Notes: a model not told the origin generated them from the sequence alone. A stretch of 64,000 nucleotides of DNA from Stenotrophomonas maltophilia (GCF_002799245.1 NZ_NEQV01000005.1:62001-126000); one strand, 5' to 3'; shown: positions 46,082 through 55,203, numbered from the stretch's first letter. Translations and numbers: made by a program.

Positions 46082-49000
46082 ATGGACTTTTCCCGTTTCT
46101 TCATCGACAGGCCGATCTTCGCGGCGGTGCTGTCGATCGTGATCTTCGCCGCAGGCCTGATCACGATTCCAATCCTGCCGATCAGCGAGTACCCGGAAGT
46201 GGTGCCGCCATCGGTGGTCGTGCGCACGGTGTATCCGGGCGCCAACCCCAAGGTCATCGCCGAGACCGTCGCCACGCCGCTTGAAGAAGCCATCAACGGC
46301 GTTGAAGGCATGATGTACCTGAAGTCGGTTGCCGGCTCGGACGGCGTGCTGCAGATGACCGTTACCTTCCGCCCGGGCACCGACCCGGACGCGGCGGCGG
46401 TGAAAGTGCAGAACCGCGTGGCGCAGGCACAGGCGCGTCTGCCCGAGGATGTGCGCCGGCAGGGCGTGACCACGCAGAAGCAGTCACCGACCTTCCTGAT
46501 GGTGGTGCACCTGACCTCGCCGCAAGGAAAGTACGACACCCTGTACCTGCGCAACTACGCCCGCCTGCACGTCAAGGATGCGCTGGCGCGTATTCCGGGC
46601 GTGGGTGATGCGCAGATCTTCGGTGGCGGCGACTACGCCATGCGCGCCTGGCTGGACCCGGACAAGGTGGCCTCGCGCGGCCTGACCGCCAGCGACGTGG
46701 TGCGCGCCATGCGCGAGCAGAACGTGCAGGTGTCGGCCGGCCAGCTCGGCGCCGAACCGCTGCCGGACAGCAAGTTCCTGACCCTGATCAATGCCCAGGG
46801 CCGGCTGAAGACCGAAAAGGAATTCGGCGACATCGTGCTCAAGAGCGGCACCGATGGCGAGATCGTGCGCCTGGCCGACGTGGCCCGCCTGGAACTGGGC
46901 GCGGGCGACTACACCCTGCGTTCGCAGCTGGATGGCAAGAACGCGGTCGGTATCGGTATCTTCCAGTCGCCCGGTGCCAATGCGCTGGAGATCCGTGACT
47001 CGGTCATCGCCACGATGGACGAGATGCAGAAGACCATGCCGGCCGACGTGAAGTACGAAGCGGTGTATGACACCACCATCTTCGTGCGCGACTCGATCAA
47101 GGCCGTGGTCTCCACGCTGCTGGAAGCCATCGCGCTGGTGGTGCTGGTGGTGATCCTGTTCCTGCAGACCTGGCGTGCTTCGATCATCCCGCTCATCGCG
47201 GTGCCGGTGTCGGTGGTGGGTACCTTCGCCGCGCTGTACCTGCTGGGCTTCTCGATCAACACGCTGAGCCTGTTCGGCCTGGTGCTGGCGATCGGCATCG
47301 TGGTCGATGACGCGATCGTGGTGGTGGAGAACGTCGAACGCAACATCGAGGAAGGGTTGTCGCCCACCGCAGCGGCCCACCAGGCCATGCGCGAGGTCTC
47401 CGGCCCGATCGTGGCGATCGCGCTGGTGCTGTGTGCCGTGTTCGTGCCGATGGCGTTCCTGTCCGGTGTCACCGGCCAGTTCTACAAGCAGTTCGCGGTC
47501 ACCATCGCCATTTCCACCGTGATCTCGGCGATCAACTCGCTGACCCTGTCGCCGGCGCTGGCCGCGCGCCTGCTGAAGGCCCACGGTGCGCCGAAGGACG
47601 GCCCGAGCCGCCTGATCGACCGCCTGTTCGGCTGGGTGTTCCGTCCGTTCAACCGCTTCTTCAAGTCCAGCTCGGAGAAGTACGAGCGTGGCGTGGCCCG
47701 CATCCTCGGCCGTCGCGGCGCGGTGTTCGTGGTCTACGCGATCCTGCTGGTCGGTACCGGCGTGATCTTCAAGCTGGTGCCGCCGGGCTTCATCCCGACC
47801 CAGGACAAGCTGTACCTGATCGCCGGTGTGAAACTGCCGGAAGGTTCGTCGATCGCACGTACCGATGAAATGCTGCGCAAGGTCGCCAAGATCGCCCAGG
47901 AAACCGATGGCGTGGCCCACACCATCTCGTTCCCGGGCCTGAACGCGCTGCAGTTCACCAACACGCCGAACACCGGTGTGGCGTTCATTCCGCTCAAGCC
48001 ATTCGCCGAGCGCCATGGCCGCACCGCTGCGCAGATCAACGCCGAGATCAACCAGAAGATCGCGGGCCTGCAGGAGGGCTTCGCGTTCGCGATGATGCCG
48101 CCGCCGATCCTCGGCCTGGGCAACGGCAACGGCTACCAGATGTTCATCGAGGACCGTGGCAACCTGGGTTACGGCGCATTGCAGAATGCCGTGCAGGCGA
48201 TGCAGGGCACCGTTGCGCAGACCCCGGGCATGGCGTTCCCGATCAGCAGCTACCAGGCCAACGTGCCGCAGCTGGATGCCGAGGTGGACCGCGTCAAGGC
48301 CAAGGCGCAGGGCGTGCAGCTCACCGAGCTGTTCGACACCCTGCAGACCTACCTCGGCTCGGCTTACGTCAACGACTTCAACCAGTTCGGCCGTACCTGG
48401 CAGGTGATCGCCCAGGCAGACGGTCCGTTCCGCGAGACGGTCGAGGACATCGGCAAGCTGCGTACCCGCAACGACCGCGGCGAGATGGTGCCGATCGGTT
48501 CGATGGTCACCATCAAGCAGACCTTCGGCCCGGACCCGGTGCTGCGCTTCAATGGCTATCCGGCGGCTGACCTGGCCGGTGAAGCCGACCCGCGCCTGCT
48601 GTCCTCGGCCGAGGCGATGAACAAGCTGACCGAGATCGCCGGCAAGGTGCTGCCGGTGGGCATGACCACCGAATGGACCGACCTGAGCTACCAGCAGGCG
48701 ACCCAGGGCAAGGCGGCCTTCATCGTCTTCCCCGTGGCGATCATGCTGGCCTTCCTGGTGCTGGCCGCGCTGTACGAGAGCTGGTCGCTGCCGCTGGCGG
48801 TGATCCTGATCGTGCCGATGACCCTGCTGTCCGCGCTGTTCGGCGTGTGGCTGACCGGTGGCGACAACAACGTGTTCGTGCAGGTCGGCCTGGTGGTGCT
48901 GATGGGCCTGGCGTGCAAGAACGCGATCCTGATCGTCGAATTCGCCAGAGAGCTGGAGATGGGCGGCAAGGGCATCGTTGAAGCCGCGCTGGAAGCCTGC

Positions 49001-49252
49001 CGTCTGCGTCTGCGCCCGATCGTGATGACCTCCATTGCCTTCATCGCCGGCACTGTGCCGCTGGTGTTGTCGCACGGTGCAGGTGCCGAGGTGCGCTCGG
49101 TGACCGGTATCACTGTGTTCGCCGGCATGCTGGGCGTGACCCTGTTCGGCCTGTTCCTCACCCCGGTGTTCTACGTGGCCCTGCGCAAGTTCGTCACCCG
49201 CAACGGTGGTGGCCAGCTGGTGCAGCACGGCGAGCCGACCATCCACCACTGA
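46082..49252 (+). CDS. smeW: RND multidrug efflux pump SmeW
   Basis: The 1056-residue inner-membrane RND transporter uses proton motive force to export drugs (quinolones, chloramphenicol, tetracycline in the characterised SmeVWX). The N-terminus M-D-F-S-R-F-F-I-D-R-P-I-F-A is standard for RND pumps of this class. Proton relay residues are the D-D pair in G-I-V-V-D-D-A-I-V-V-V-E-N-V-E-R (about residue 408) and a lysine near 945 (G-L-A-C-K-N-A-I-L-I-V-E-F-A). Two large periplasmic loops and twelve helices are evident. It lies between smeV and smeU2. Confidence 0.95.
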   Translation: MDFSRFFIDRPIFAAVLSIVIFAAGLITIPILPISEYPEVVPPSVVVRTVYPGANPKVIAETVATPLEEAINGVEGMMYLKSVAGSDGVLQMTVTFRPGTDPDAAAVKVQNRVAQAQARLPEDVRRQGVTTQKQSPTFLMVVHLTSPQGKYDTLYLRNYARLHVKDALARIPGVGDAQIFGGGDYAMRAWLDPDKVASRGLTASDVVRAMREQNVQVSAGQLGAEPLPDSKFLTLINAQGRLKTEKEFGDIVLKSGTDGEIVRLADVARLELGAGDYTLRSQLDGKNAVGIGIFQSPGANALEIRDSVIATMDEMQKTMPADVKYEAVYDTTIFVRDSIKAVVSTLLEAIALVVLVVILFLQTWRASIIPLIAVPVSVVGTFAALYLLGFSINTLSLFGLVLAIGIVVDDAIVVVENVERNIEEGLSPTAAAHQAMREVSGPIVAIALVLCAVFVPMAFLSGVTGQFYKQFAVTIAISTVISAINSLTLSPALAARLLKAHGAPKDGPSRLIDRLFGWVFRPFNRFFKSSSEKYERGVARILGRRGAVFVVYAILLVGTGVIFKLVPPGFIPTQDKLYLIAGVKLPEGSSIARTDEMLRKVAKIAQETDGVAHTISFPGLNALQFTNTPNTGVAFIPLKPFAERHGRTAAQINAEINQKIAGLQEGFAFAMMPPPILGLGNGNGYQMFIEDRGNLGYGALQNAVQAMQGTVAQTPGMAFPISSYQANVPQLDAEVDRVKAKAQGVQLTELFDTLQTYLGSAYVNDFNQFGRTWQVIAQADGPFRETVEDIGKLRTRNDRGEMVPIGSMVTIKQTFGPDPVLRFNGYPAADLAGEADPRLLSSAEAMNKLTEIAGKVLPVGMTTEWTDLSYQQATQGKAAFIVFPVAIMLAFLVLAALYESWSLPLAVILIVPMTLLSALFGVWLTGGDNNVFVQVGLVVLMGLACKNAILIVEFARELEMGGKGIVEAALEACRLRLRPIVMTSIAFIAGTVPLVLSHGAGAEVRSVTGITVFAGMLGVTLFGLFLTPVFYVALRKFVTRNGGGQLVQHGEPTIHH

Positions 49253-49265
49253 CATGGAACCCCGT

Positions 49266-49290
49266 CGCCGCCGGTCACTGGCCGGCGGCG
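49266..49290 (+). other. Intercistronic hairpin smeW-smeU2
   Basis: CGCCGCCGG-TCACTGG-CCGGCGGCG followed by GCTTTCCCC, a 9-bp GC stem that could act as a partial terminator and lower smeU2-smeX expression relative to smeW. Confidence 0.55.
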
Positions 49291-49316
49291 GCTTTCCCCT
49301 CACAAGGCATGCATCC

Positions 49317-50054
49317 ATGAATACCCATCAGAACAAGATCGCGCTGGTCACCGGCGCCACCCGCGGCATTGGCGCAGAGACCGTGCGCCAGCTGGCCCAG
49401 GCCGGCGTGCACACGCTGCTGGCCGGCCGCAAGCGCGAGACCGCCGTGGAGCAGGCGCTGAAACTGCAGGCCGAGGGCCTGCCGGTGGAAGCGCTGCAGC
49501 TGGACGTCACCGACGGCGCCAGCATCGCCGACGCCGTGCAGCAGGTGCGCGAACGCCACGGCCGCCTCGACATCCTGGTCAACAACGCCGGCGTGCTGCT
49601 GGAGAACCCGGCGCAGCTGCCGTCGGAGCAGTCGCTGGATACCTGGCGCCGCACCTTCGACACCAACGTCTATGCACTGGTCGCGGTGACCCAGGCCTTC
49701 CTGCCGCTGCTGCAGCAGGCCAAGGCCGGGCGTATCGTCAACGTCTCCAGCATCCTTGGTTCGCAGACCCTGCACGCCGATCCGGCATCGGGCATCTACG
49801 ATTTCAAGATCCCGGCCTACAACGCCTCCAAGGCGGCGGTGAACAGCTGGACGCTGGCCCTGGCACATGAACTGCGCAGCTCGCAGATCAAGGTCAACAC
49901 GGTGCATCCGGGTTACGTGAAAACCGATATGAACGGTGGCCAGGGCGAAATCGAGATCGCCGAGGGCGCACGCTCCAGCGTGCAGATGGCGCTGATCGGC
50001 CACGAAGGCCCGAACGGCAGCTTCACCTACCTGGGCGAGGTGCTGCCATGGTGA
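49317..50054 (+). CDS. smeU2: Short-chain dehydrogenase SmeU2
   Basis: A 245-residue classical SDR: T-G-A-T-R-G-I-G near residue 13, N-N-A-G near 90, catalytic Ser in V-N-V-S-S-I-L-G and Y-x3-K (Y-N-A-S-K) near 164. The motif after the first strand (L-L-A-G-R-K-R-E) favours NADPH. The second dehydrogenase of the operon, between pump and outer-membrane channel. It overlaps smeX by 7 bases. Confidence 0.88.
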   Translation: MNTHQNKIALVTGATRGIGAETVRQLAQAGVHTLLAGRKRETAVEQALKLQAEGLPVEALQLDVTDGASIADAVQQVRERHGRLDILVNNAGVLLENPAQLPSEQSLDTWRRTFDTNVYALVAVTQAFLPLLQQAKAGRIVNVSSILGSQTLHADPASGIYDFKIPAYNASKAAVNSWTLALAHELRSSQIKVNTVHPGYVKTDMNGGQGEIEIAEGARSSVQMALIGHEGPNGSFTYLGEVLPW

Positions 50055-51469
50055 TCCGCACGTTGGCGATGGCCGTCTCCAGCCTGGTGCTGGCGGGCTG
50101 TGTCAGCGTCGGCCCGAACTACAAGGCCCCGGTGCAGGAACCGGTGGTCCTGCAGAGCGCTCAGCAGCCGGTCTTCAGTACCGTCTCGCCGGTGGCCAGC
50201 TGGTGGGCGCAGTTCGATGATCCGGTGCTGGAACAGCTGGTGCACGGCGCACTGTCGGACAACCTGGATCTTCGCGTCGCCGTGGCCCGCGTCAGCCAGG
50301 CCCGCGCGGTGTTCGTCGAAAGCCGCTTTGACCAGGCGCCGCACATCACCGCAGGCGGCAGCTACGACCGCCGCAAGCAACCCGATCCGCAGCTGGGTGG
50401 GCAGCGGGTGTTCAGTGAAAGCTACCAGCTCGGCTTCGACGCCGGCTGGGAGCTGGATCTGTTCGGCCGCAAGCGCCGTGCTGCAGAAGCCGCGCGCGCA
50501 GACCTCGGTGCCGAGCAGGCCAATCTGGCCGACGCGCAGGTACTGGTCGCCGCCGAAGTGGCACGCAACTACTTCGAGCTGCGCGGTACGCAGAAGCGCA
50601 TCGCGGTGGCCCAGCACACGCTGGAAAACCTGCGCGATACGCAGAAGCTGACCGAGGCGCGCTGGGAACTGGGTGCAGGCAGCGAGCTGGATGTGCAGAG
50701 CAGCCGTGCCCGCCTGAAGGCGATCGAGGCGGATATTCCGCTGCTGGAAGTGGCCGAAACGCAGTCGCGCAACCGGCTGGCAGTGCTGCTGGGCCAGCGC
50801 CCGGAAGTGCTGACCGACATGCTCGCGCCGCACGACGTACCGGCCTTCGCCAAGGCACTGCCGCTGGGCGATACCCGCGAACTGCTGCGCCAGCGCGCCG
50901 ACGTGCGCGTGGCCGAGCGTCGCCTGGCTGCCGCGACCGCACGCGTGGGCGTGGCCACGGCGGACCTGTTCCCGCGGTTGTCGCTGTCAGGCTTCGTCGG
51001 GTTCCTCGGCGGCGACGCCAGCGGCCTGGTCAATGGCAACAACAAGGCCTGGTCGCTGACCCCATCGCTGAGCTGGGCAGCATTCGACTTCGGTACCGTG
51101 CGTGCACGCCTGCGTGCCAGCAAGGCGGAAGCCGAAGGCGTGGCGGCCCAGTATGAGCAGGCCGTACTGCTGGCCCTGGAAGACACCGAGAACGCGCTGA
51201 CCCGCTATTCCAAGCAGCAGGCCCGGTTGGCGATCGTGGTCGAGCAGGCGCAGGCGGCACGGCGTGCCGAATCGCTGGCGCAGATCCGCTATCGCGAGGG
51301 CTCGGAAGACTTCCTGACCCTGCTGGACGCGCAACGCACGCAGCTGGCGGCCGATGATGCGTTGGCGGCGGCCGAGTCTGAAGTCAATGTCAGCGTAGTG
51401 GGCGTGTACAAGGCGCTGGGCGGCTGGGGGCAGTCACCGCAGCAACCGAGCGTGGCGCAGGTGCAGTAA
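50048..51469 (+). CDS. smeX: RND efflux outer-membrane channel SmeX
   Basis: The 473-residue TolC-like outer-membrane factor of the SmeVWX system. Lipobox L-A-G-C (cysteine near 18), then V-G-P-N-Y-K-A-P, the NodT/OprM-type start, and two structural repeats seen as paired long helices (L-D-L-R-V-A-V-A-R-V-S-Q-A-R; Q-A-R-L-A-I-V-V-E-Q-A-Q). It starts within smeU2 (7-base overlap) and is followed by a terminator. Confidence 0.93.
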   Translation: MVIRTLAMAVSSLVLAGCVSVGPNYKAPVQEPVVLQSAQQPVFSTVSPVASWWAQFDDPVLEQLVHGALSDNLDLRVAVARVSQARAVFVESRFDQAPHITAGGSYDRRKQPDPQLGGQRVFSESYQLGFDAGWELDLFGRKRRAAEAARADLGAEQANLADAQVLVAAEVARNYFELRGTQKRIAVAQHTLENLRDTQKLTEARWELGAGSELDVQSSRARLKAIEADIPLLEVAETQSRNRLAVLLGQRPEVLTDMLAPHDVPAFAKALPLGDTRELLRQRADVRVAERRLAAATARVGVATADLFPRLSLSGFVGFLGGDASGLVNGNNKAWSLTPSLSWAAFDFGTVRARLRASKAEAEGVAAQYEQAVLLALEDTENALTRYSKQQARLAIVVEQAQAARRAESLAQIRYREGSEDFLTLLDAQRTQLAADDALAAAESEVNVSVVGVYKALGGWGQSPQQPSVAQVQ

Positions 51470-51477
51470 CCGCAGCG

Positions 51478-51505
51478 GGGGACGGAGGCCATGGCGTCCG
51501 TCCCC
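51478..51505 (+). terminator. Stem-loop after smeX
   Basis: GGGGACGGA and TCCGTCCCC pair around GGCCATGGCG, 9 bases after the smeX stop, followed by TCCTGCTTTC rather than a strong T-run. Probable terminator for the efflux operon. The rest of 51506-51700 holds no gene I can support. Confidence 0.65.
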
Positions 51506-51700
51506 TCCTGCTTTCACCGCACGTGATGGGCCGGGGCGCTCCCGGTCCTCGGCAGCGGTATGTCCTGCCTGGTGCTGCGGCGGCCGGCGCAGGAAGGGCG
51601 GTGCATGCCGTGCACATCGCCATCGTCTTGACGCTTCTGACTCTGCCGGAATTCCGGCCCGCCGTGTAACTAGTGGGTCAGGCACTTGCGAGGACAGGCG

Positions 51701-51964
51701 ATGGCGGAGGGAAGGCGGGATACCCAACGGATGTTGTTCGGCGATCCGGGTCCACCGGGTGCGGGGCTGTCGGTGGCGGTGGTGATGCTGCTGGTGCTGG
51801 CGACGATGGCTGCGGCGGTCGGTTTCCTGCGCCTGCAGGATTCGATGCTGGGGCTGGGCCTGATCGGCGTCGCCGTATTCCTGGCGATCTGCGCCCGCAT
51901 CTGCCAGGCGCGCGATCAGCATCAGGCGCTGTACCGCCTGCTGTCGCGGCAGCCGCCGCTGTAG
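51701..51964 (+). CDS. Small two-helix membrane protein, unknown
   Basis: An 87-residue protein beginning MAEGRRDTQRMLFGDPGPPG with two hydrophobic helices (about residues 23-44 and 49-65) and a charged C-terminal tail (R-D-Q-H-Q-A-L-Y-R-L-L). No family recognised. GAGG lies a few bases before the ATG; a TTG at 51686 could start a longer form. It is convergent with the endonuclease-fold gene, the two stops about 20 bases apart. Confidence 0.5.
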   Translation: MAEGRRDTQRMLFGDPGPPGAGLSVAVVMLLVLATMAAAVGFLRLQDSMLGLGLIGVAVFLAICARICQARDQHQALYRLLSRQPPL

Positions 51965-51983
51965 CTGCGGCTGCCGCGATGGC

Positions 51984-52841
51984 TCAACGCTTCGGCCAGT
52001 CCAGTTCGACCACCAGCGGGAAATGATCCGAGGGCAGCACGCCCTCAATGCGGCGGTCATCGGTCAGGAAGCTGCGCGCATGGAAACCCCGCACCAGCAC
52101 CCAGTCCAGCTGCACGGTGGCCTTGCCGGTGAAATCGTGGAAGGTCAGTCGCGGGCCCTGCGGCGCCTTCACCTGGGTACGCGTGTCGTGCAGCACGCGG
52201 GTGAATGCCTTGTAGGTGTCGCCGCCGGGCTCGCTGTTGAAGTCCCCGGTCAGCACCACCGGCAGATCGGCCGGCAGGCTGGCCACGCGCTTGCCGATCA
52301 GCTCGGCACCCTTCACCCGGCGGGGTTCGTCCTCGTCGCGGTAGGGCAGGTGGGTATCCATGAAGTAGAAACGGCGGCCGTCGTCGATGCGGCGGAACAG
52401 CGCCCAGGTGACCATGCGCGGATACAGGTTGCCCCAGGTGATGCTGCCGGGCACATCGGGCGTGTCGGACAGCCAGAAGTTGCCTGACTCCTCGATGGCC
52501 AGCACCGTGCTGTCGTAGAACACGCCCATGTGCTCGTCGCCGCTGCCGCCGCGGCGGCCTTCGCCGAACCAGCGGTAGCCGGGGAGGTGTCCGGCCAGGT
52601 ACTCGGCCTGCTCCTGCACCAGCTCCTGGGTGCCGATCACCGCCGGGTGTGCGTCGAGAATGACCTTCACCATCGCATCGCGACGGTCGGGCCAACGCTT
52701 GCCGGGTTCGGTATCGGCCGGGGTGCGCACATTGAACGACATCACCTTCAACGGCGCAGGGGTGGCAGCCCAGGCGCCGGTCACAGGCAAGGCAAGCGCC
52801 AGCAGTGCAGACAGCGCGGGGCGACGAAAACGCGACAACAT
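51984..52841 (-). CDS. Secreted endonuclease/exonuclease/phosphatase family protein
   Basis: A 285-residue exported EEP-fold hydrolase. A signal peptide (M-L-S-R-F-R-R to G-A-W-A-A) precedes the domain, whose motifs are V-M-S-F-N-V-R, G-T-Q-E-L, M-D-T-H-L-P, V-L-T-G-D-F-N-S-E-P and S-D-H-F-P-L-V-V. EEP proteins hydrolyse phosphodiesters of nucleic acids, sphingomyelin or other substrates; this short form is undetermined. The ATG at 52841 follows GGAGG. A LacI-type operator sits 21 bases upstream. Confidence 0.8.
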   Translation of the reverse strand: MLSRFRRPALSALLALALPVTGAWAATPAPLKVMSFNVRTPADTEPGKRWPDRRDAMVKVILDAHPAVIGTQELVQEQAEYLAGHLPGYRWFGEGRRGGSGDEHMGVFYDSTVLAIEESGNFWLSDTPDVPGSITWGNLYPRMVTWALFRRIDDGRRFYFMDTHLPYRDEDEPRRVKGAELIGKRVASLPADLPVVLTGDFNSEPGGDTYKAFTRVLHDTRTQVKAPQGPRLTFHDFTGKATVQLDWVLVRGFHARSFLTDDRRIEGVLPSDHFPLVVELDWPKR

Positions 52842-52861
52842 CGTGGAATCCCTCCATTCCA

Positions 52862-52875
52862 TGAAAACGGTTTCA
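52862..52875. promoter_or_regulatory. LacI/GalR-type operator before the EEP gene
   Basis: TGAAAACGGTTTCA (central CG, arms TGAAA and TTTCA) fits the LacI-family pattern and differs little from the zwf-ugpC site at 9549-9562. Its position just upstream of the EEP ATG suggests repression of this gene by a sugar-responsive regulator. Confidence 0.6.
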
Positions 52876-53069
52876 CGGAGCATCGCACGGATCGACCGTT
52901 CATGGCTGTGCGTGCGCTGGCGGTATCGGCCGGTCGCTGCGGCGCATTCAGCAGGACCTTGACGGCGCATTGACCCGGCGGCCCGGGCCTGCGTGCTAGA
53001 ACGGCCCTGCCGGCCACTGAGTCCGGCACCGCAGCAACAATCCTCAACGGAACCACAAGGAGCTGTGCC

Positions 53070-53171
53070 ATGACACGATTGATTCGCGCCCTGCAGGTGT
53101 CGCTGAACCTGCGTTCGGACAATTCCACGCAGTGCATCCGTTCCAAGTATCGCTACTGGAATATCTTCTGA
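53070..53171 (+). CDS. Putative P450-RiPP precursor peptide A
   Basis: A 33-residue peptide immediately upstream of a P450 gene. The first 15 residues are MTRLIRALQVSLNLR; the block R-A-L-x-V-S-L-N is shared with the second peptide at 56274. The C-terminus is K-Y-R-Y-W-N-I-F, an aromatic-rich core with Tyr27, Tyr29, Trp30 and Phe33 (leader and core split is inferred). There is one cysteine (C22). A strong AAGGAG site lies about 7 bases before the ATG. The gap to the P450 start is 73 bases and includes a hairpin. Known P450-modified RiPPs (biarylitides, cittilin, atropopeptides) have short aromatic cores encoded just before their P450; that analogy is the basis for the call. Confidence 0.7.
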   Translation: MTRLIRALQVSLNLRSDNSTQCIRSKYRYWNIF

Positions 53172-53201
53172 CCGGAAGGACTCCACGTATTCGATGACAT
53201 C

Positions 53202-53230
53202 GCCAGGGAAGGTCGATGATCTTCCCTGGC
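53202..53230 (+). other. Perfect hairpin between precursor A and its P450
   Basis: GCCAGGGAAG (53202-53211) and CTTCCCTGGC (53221-53230) pair perfectly around GTCGATGAT. It lies between precursor A and the P450 start at 53245, and an equivalent hairpin separates the second pair. Such a stem could lower downstream readthrough so that precursor exceeds enzyme. Confidence 0.7.
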
Positions 53231-53244
53231 ATCGGAGGCAGGGC

Positions 53245-54477
53245 ATGGATGAGCGTGCAGCGGATGCGGAAGTGGTTTCGATCGATGACCTGCTCGAACG
53301 CGTGCGTCGCGAAGGGCCGGTCCTGCGCTTCGACAATGATGTTGTCGGCATCTTTGATCCGGCCCTGGCGGTCAGGATCGACAAGGCCAACACCGACCAG
53401 CACACCGTACCGGATTCACTGATTGATTTTCTCGGGCTGCGCAGTGGCAGGGACCCGGTTGCGTGGCGCGAGGTACGGGCACTGCTGAGCGAGCAGGCCG
53501 GGCGCCTTGCCAGTCCCGGGCATATGCGTGACCTCTACACGCGCATGCACGGCTTCCTTGCCCAGCGCGCGGATCGACCGCATGACCTCAGCGAACTGAG
53601 CTGGTGGACGATCTCGCAGTCGCTGTTGCCGCTGCTGATCGATGGCCTCAGCCGCGCCGACGTCGATGCCCTCATCGGCGAACAGAAGACCCGATACAAC
53701 GCCATCGTGCTGCAGAACTTCTCGTTCTGGCGGCGGATCATCGACTTCCATCTTTCCCGCCGCGCGGCCCGTACGGTGTCGCGGCACATCCGGCGTCGTG
53801 CGCGCGGCACCGAGCCGCGCGAAGACTTCCTGCAATCCCTGCTGCCGCTGGTGGAGCGGGTCGGGGTGGACCGTGTGGCCTATCTGGTGTCGATGGTGCT
53901 GGCCGGCATGTCGGGCCTGCCGGGCATCACCGCGGCCAGCCTGCTGTATGCGATGCATCGTTTTCCGCACTGGCATGCGCGCATCCGCGAGGAAACCTCG
54001 GCGCTGAGCCTGGAGCAGCTGTACGCGTTGCCGATCAAGTCGCTGCCGTGCACCTCGCGTTTCGTCAAGGAAACCCTGCGGCTGTGGCCGGGACTGTTCG
54101 CCCTGCATCGTCCGGCCTCGCACGATATCGACATCGAGGGTGTGCGCATCCGCAAGGGTGGGGCATACGAGCTGTCGTCCTACTTCCAGCATCATTCGCC
54201 GGAGTACTGGCAGGACCCGGACAGCTTCGATCCTGATCGCTGGTTGCCGGAGCGGCGCCAGGCCAACAAGGGCGCCTACGTGCCCTTCGGATTCTCCTCG
54301 CGGGCCTGCATTGGCAGTGCGGTCGGCCATGCGCAGCTGCTGCTGTTCTGTGCGCTGGTGACCCGCGATTTCGAGTTGACGGTACAGGAGGTGCCGGCAC
54401 CGTGGATGCAGCTGGAGGGCTTTGCCATTCCGGTTGATTTCATCGGTACGTTGACGCCGCGCCGCACCTTGCCGTGA
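53245..54477 (+). CDS. Cytochrome P450 paired with precursor A
   Basis: A 410-residue soluble class I-type P450. Heme ligand Cys355 is in F-G-F-S-S-R-A-C-I-G, a variant of F-x-x-G-x-x-x-C-x-G; the K-helix ExxR is K-E-T-L-R; meander F-D-P-D-R-W-L-P-E-R-R. The I-helix segment A-G-M-S-G-L-P-G-I-T lacks the usual acid-threonine pair, so oxygen activation may differ. The ATG at 53245 has GGAGG before it and gives the same N-terminal spacing (27 residues to R-E-G-P-V-L) as the paralogue at 56456; an ATG at 53194 would include the hairpin. No redox partner is adjacent. Predicted role: cross-linking the aromatic core of peptide A. Confidence 0.88.
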   Translation: MDERAADAEVVSIDDLLERVRREGPVLRFDNDVVGIFDPALAVRIDKANTDQHTVPDSLIDFLGLRSGRDPVAWREVRALLSEQAGRLASPGHMRDLYTRMHGFLAQRADRPHDLSELSWWTISQSLLPLLIDGLSRADVDALIGEQKTRYNAIVLQNFSFWRRIIDFHLSRRAARTVSRHIRRRARGTEPREDFLQSLLPLVERVGVDRVAYLVSMVLAGMSGLPGITAASLLYAMHRFPHWHARIREETSALSLEQLYALPIKSLPCTSRFVKETLRLWPGLFALHRPASHDIDIEGVRIRKGGAYELSSYFQHHSPEYWQDPDSFDPDRWLPERRQANKGAYVPFGFSSRACIGSAVGHAQLLLFCALVTRDFELTVQEVPAPWMQLEGFAIPVDFIGTLTPRRTLP

Positions 54478-54491
54478 CTGCAGTGCTCGGC

Positions 54492-55199
54492 TCAGTCTTC
54501 AATCTCGCCACGGCGGCCTGCAGCACGCACCGCCTGTGCGGTGGTGGCCACGCCAAGACGGTGCCGCGCCCGCCGCAGATGGTTCTCCACCGTGCGTGCG
54601 GACAGCCCCAGCGTCGCCGCGATTTCCGCCTGGCGCCGTCCAGCGGCAACCCAGCGCAGCACTTCGCGTTCGCGTGCGCTCAGCGCGCCTGCGCGCGCAT
54701 CCGCCGGCGCTTCGGCAAGCCGCCGCGCCGCACGGAACGCTGACGTGCCGGCCATTTCCAGCAGCAGACGCGCGCTGGCGGACGCATCAATCGAGGTGCC
54801 GGCGAAGCTGACCGCACCCTCCAGGCCGGTCGGTCCGAACACCGGCACCTGCAGGCCATGCAGGCCATCGCCGCGTGGCTGCTTCACCACCTGATAGCGT
54901 TCCCCGCGCACGCCCTGGCGCTTGCTCCAGAAGAACGGCGCATTGCTGTCCAGCACATGGCGGTTGACCGGACAGGCGTGCAGGTAGCGCGCGAGGTCGG
55001 TCTCGCTGCCGTCGCCAAACCAGTCACCCTCGATCCAGTACACGCGCTGCGCGTCGCGCTCCAGCCCGGTTCCGGTGGCGAACACCAGCAGGCGGTCGTA
55101 GCCCAGTGGCGAGGCGGCGGCGCGCAGCACGCCGCCCACCGCGGCCAGTGACCGCGCCTGTTCCAGTTTCAGCAACGCTGGGACCAGCGCAGGCAGCAT
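54492..55199 (-). CDS. smoR: LuxR solo (SmoR-type)
   Basis: A 235-residue LuxR-family regulator with an N-terminal autoinducer-binding-like domain and a C-terminal HTH (L-S-A-R-E-R-E-V-L-R-W-V-A-A-G-R-R-Q-A-E-I-A-A-T-L-G-L-S-A-R-T-V-E-N-H-L). In the ligand domain the D-P pair usual at the AHL site reads C-P, so its signal specificity may be unusual. No luxI is nearby. In S. maltophilia the solo SmoR, downstream of hchA, responds to added AHLs; position here (4 bases after hchA) fits. It stands between the two P450-peptide pairs. Confidence 0.75.
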   Translation of the reverse strand: MLPALVPALLKLEQARSLAAVGGVLRAAASPLGYDRLLVFATGTGLERDAQRVYWIEGDWFGDGSETDLARYLHACPVNRHVLDSNAPFFWSKRQGVRGERYQVVKQPRGDGLHGLQVPVFGPTGLEGAVSFAGTSIDASASARLLLEMAGTSAFRAARRLAEAPADARAGALSAREREVLRWVAAGRRQAEIAATLGLSARTVENHLRRARHRLGVATTAQAVRAAGRRGEIED

Positions 55200-55203
55200 G
55201 GGC

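Noticed and set aside
46484..49318. 944-codon minus-strand frame opposite smeW
   Set aside because: Antisense shadow of the pump gene, with low-complexity His/Gln/Arg content.
53194..53244. Upstream ATG for the first P450
   Set aside because: It would put the hairpin inside the gene; 53245 has a better ribosome site and matches the paralogue N-terminus.
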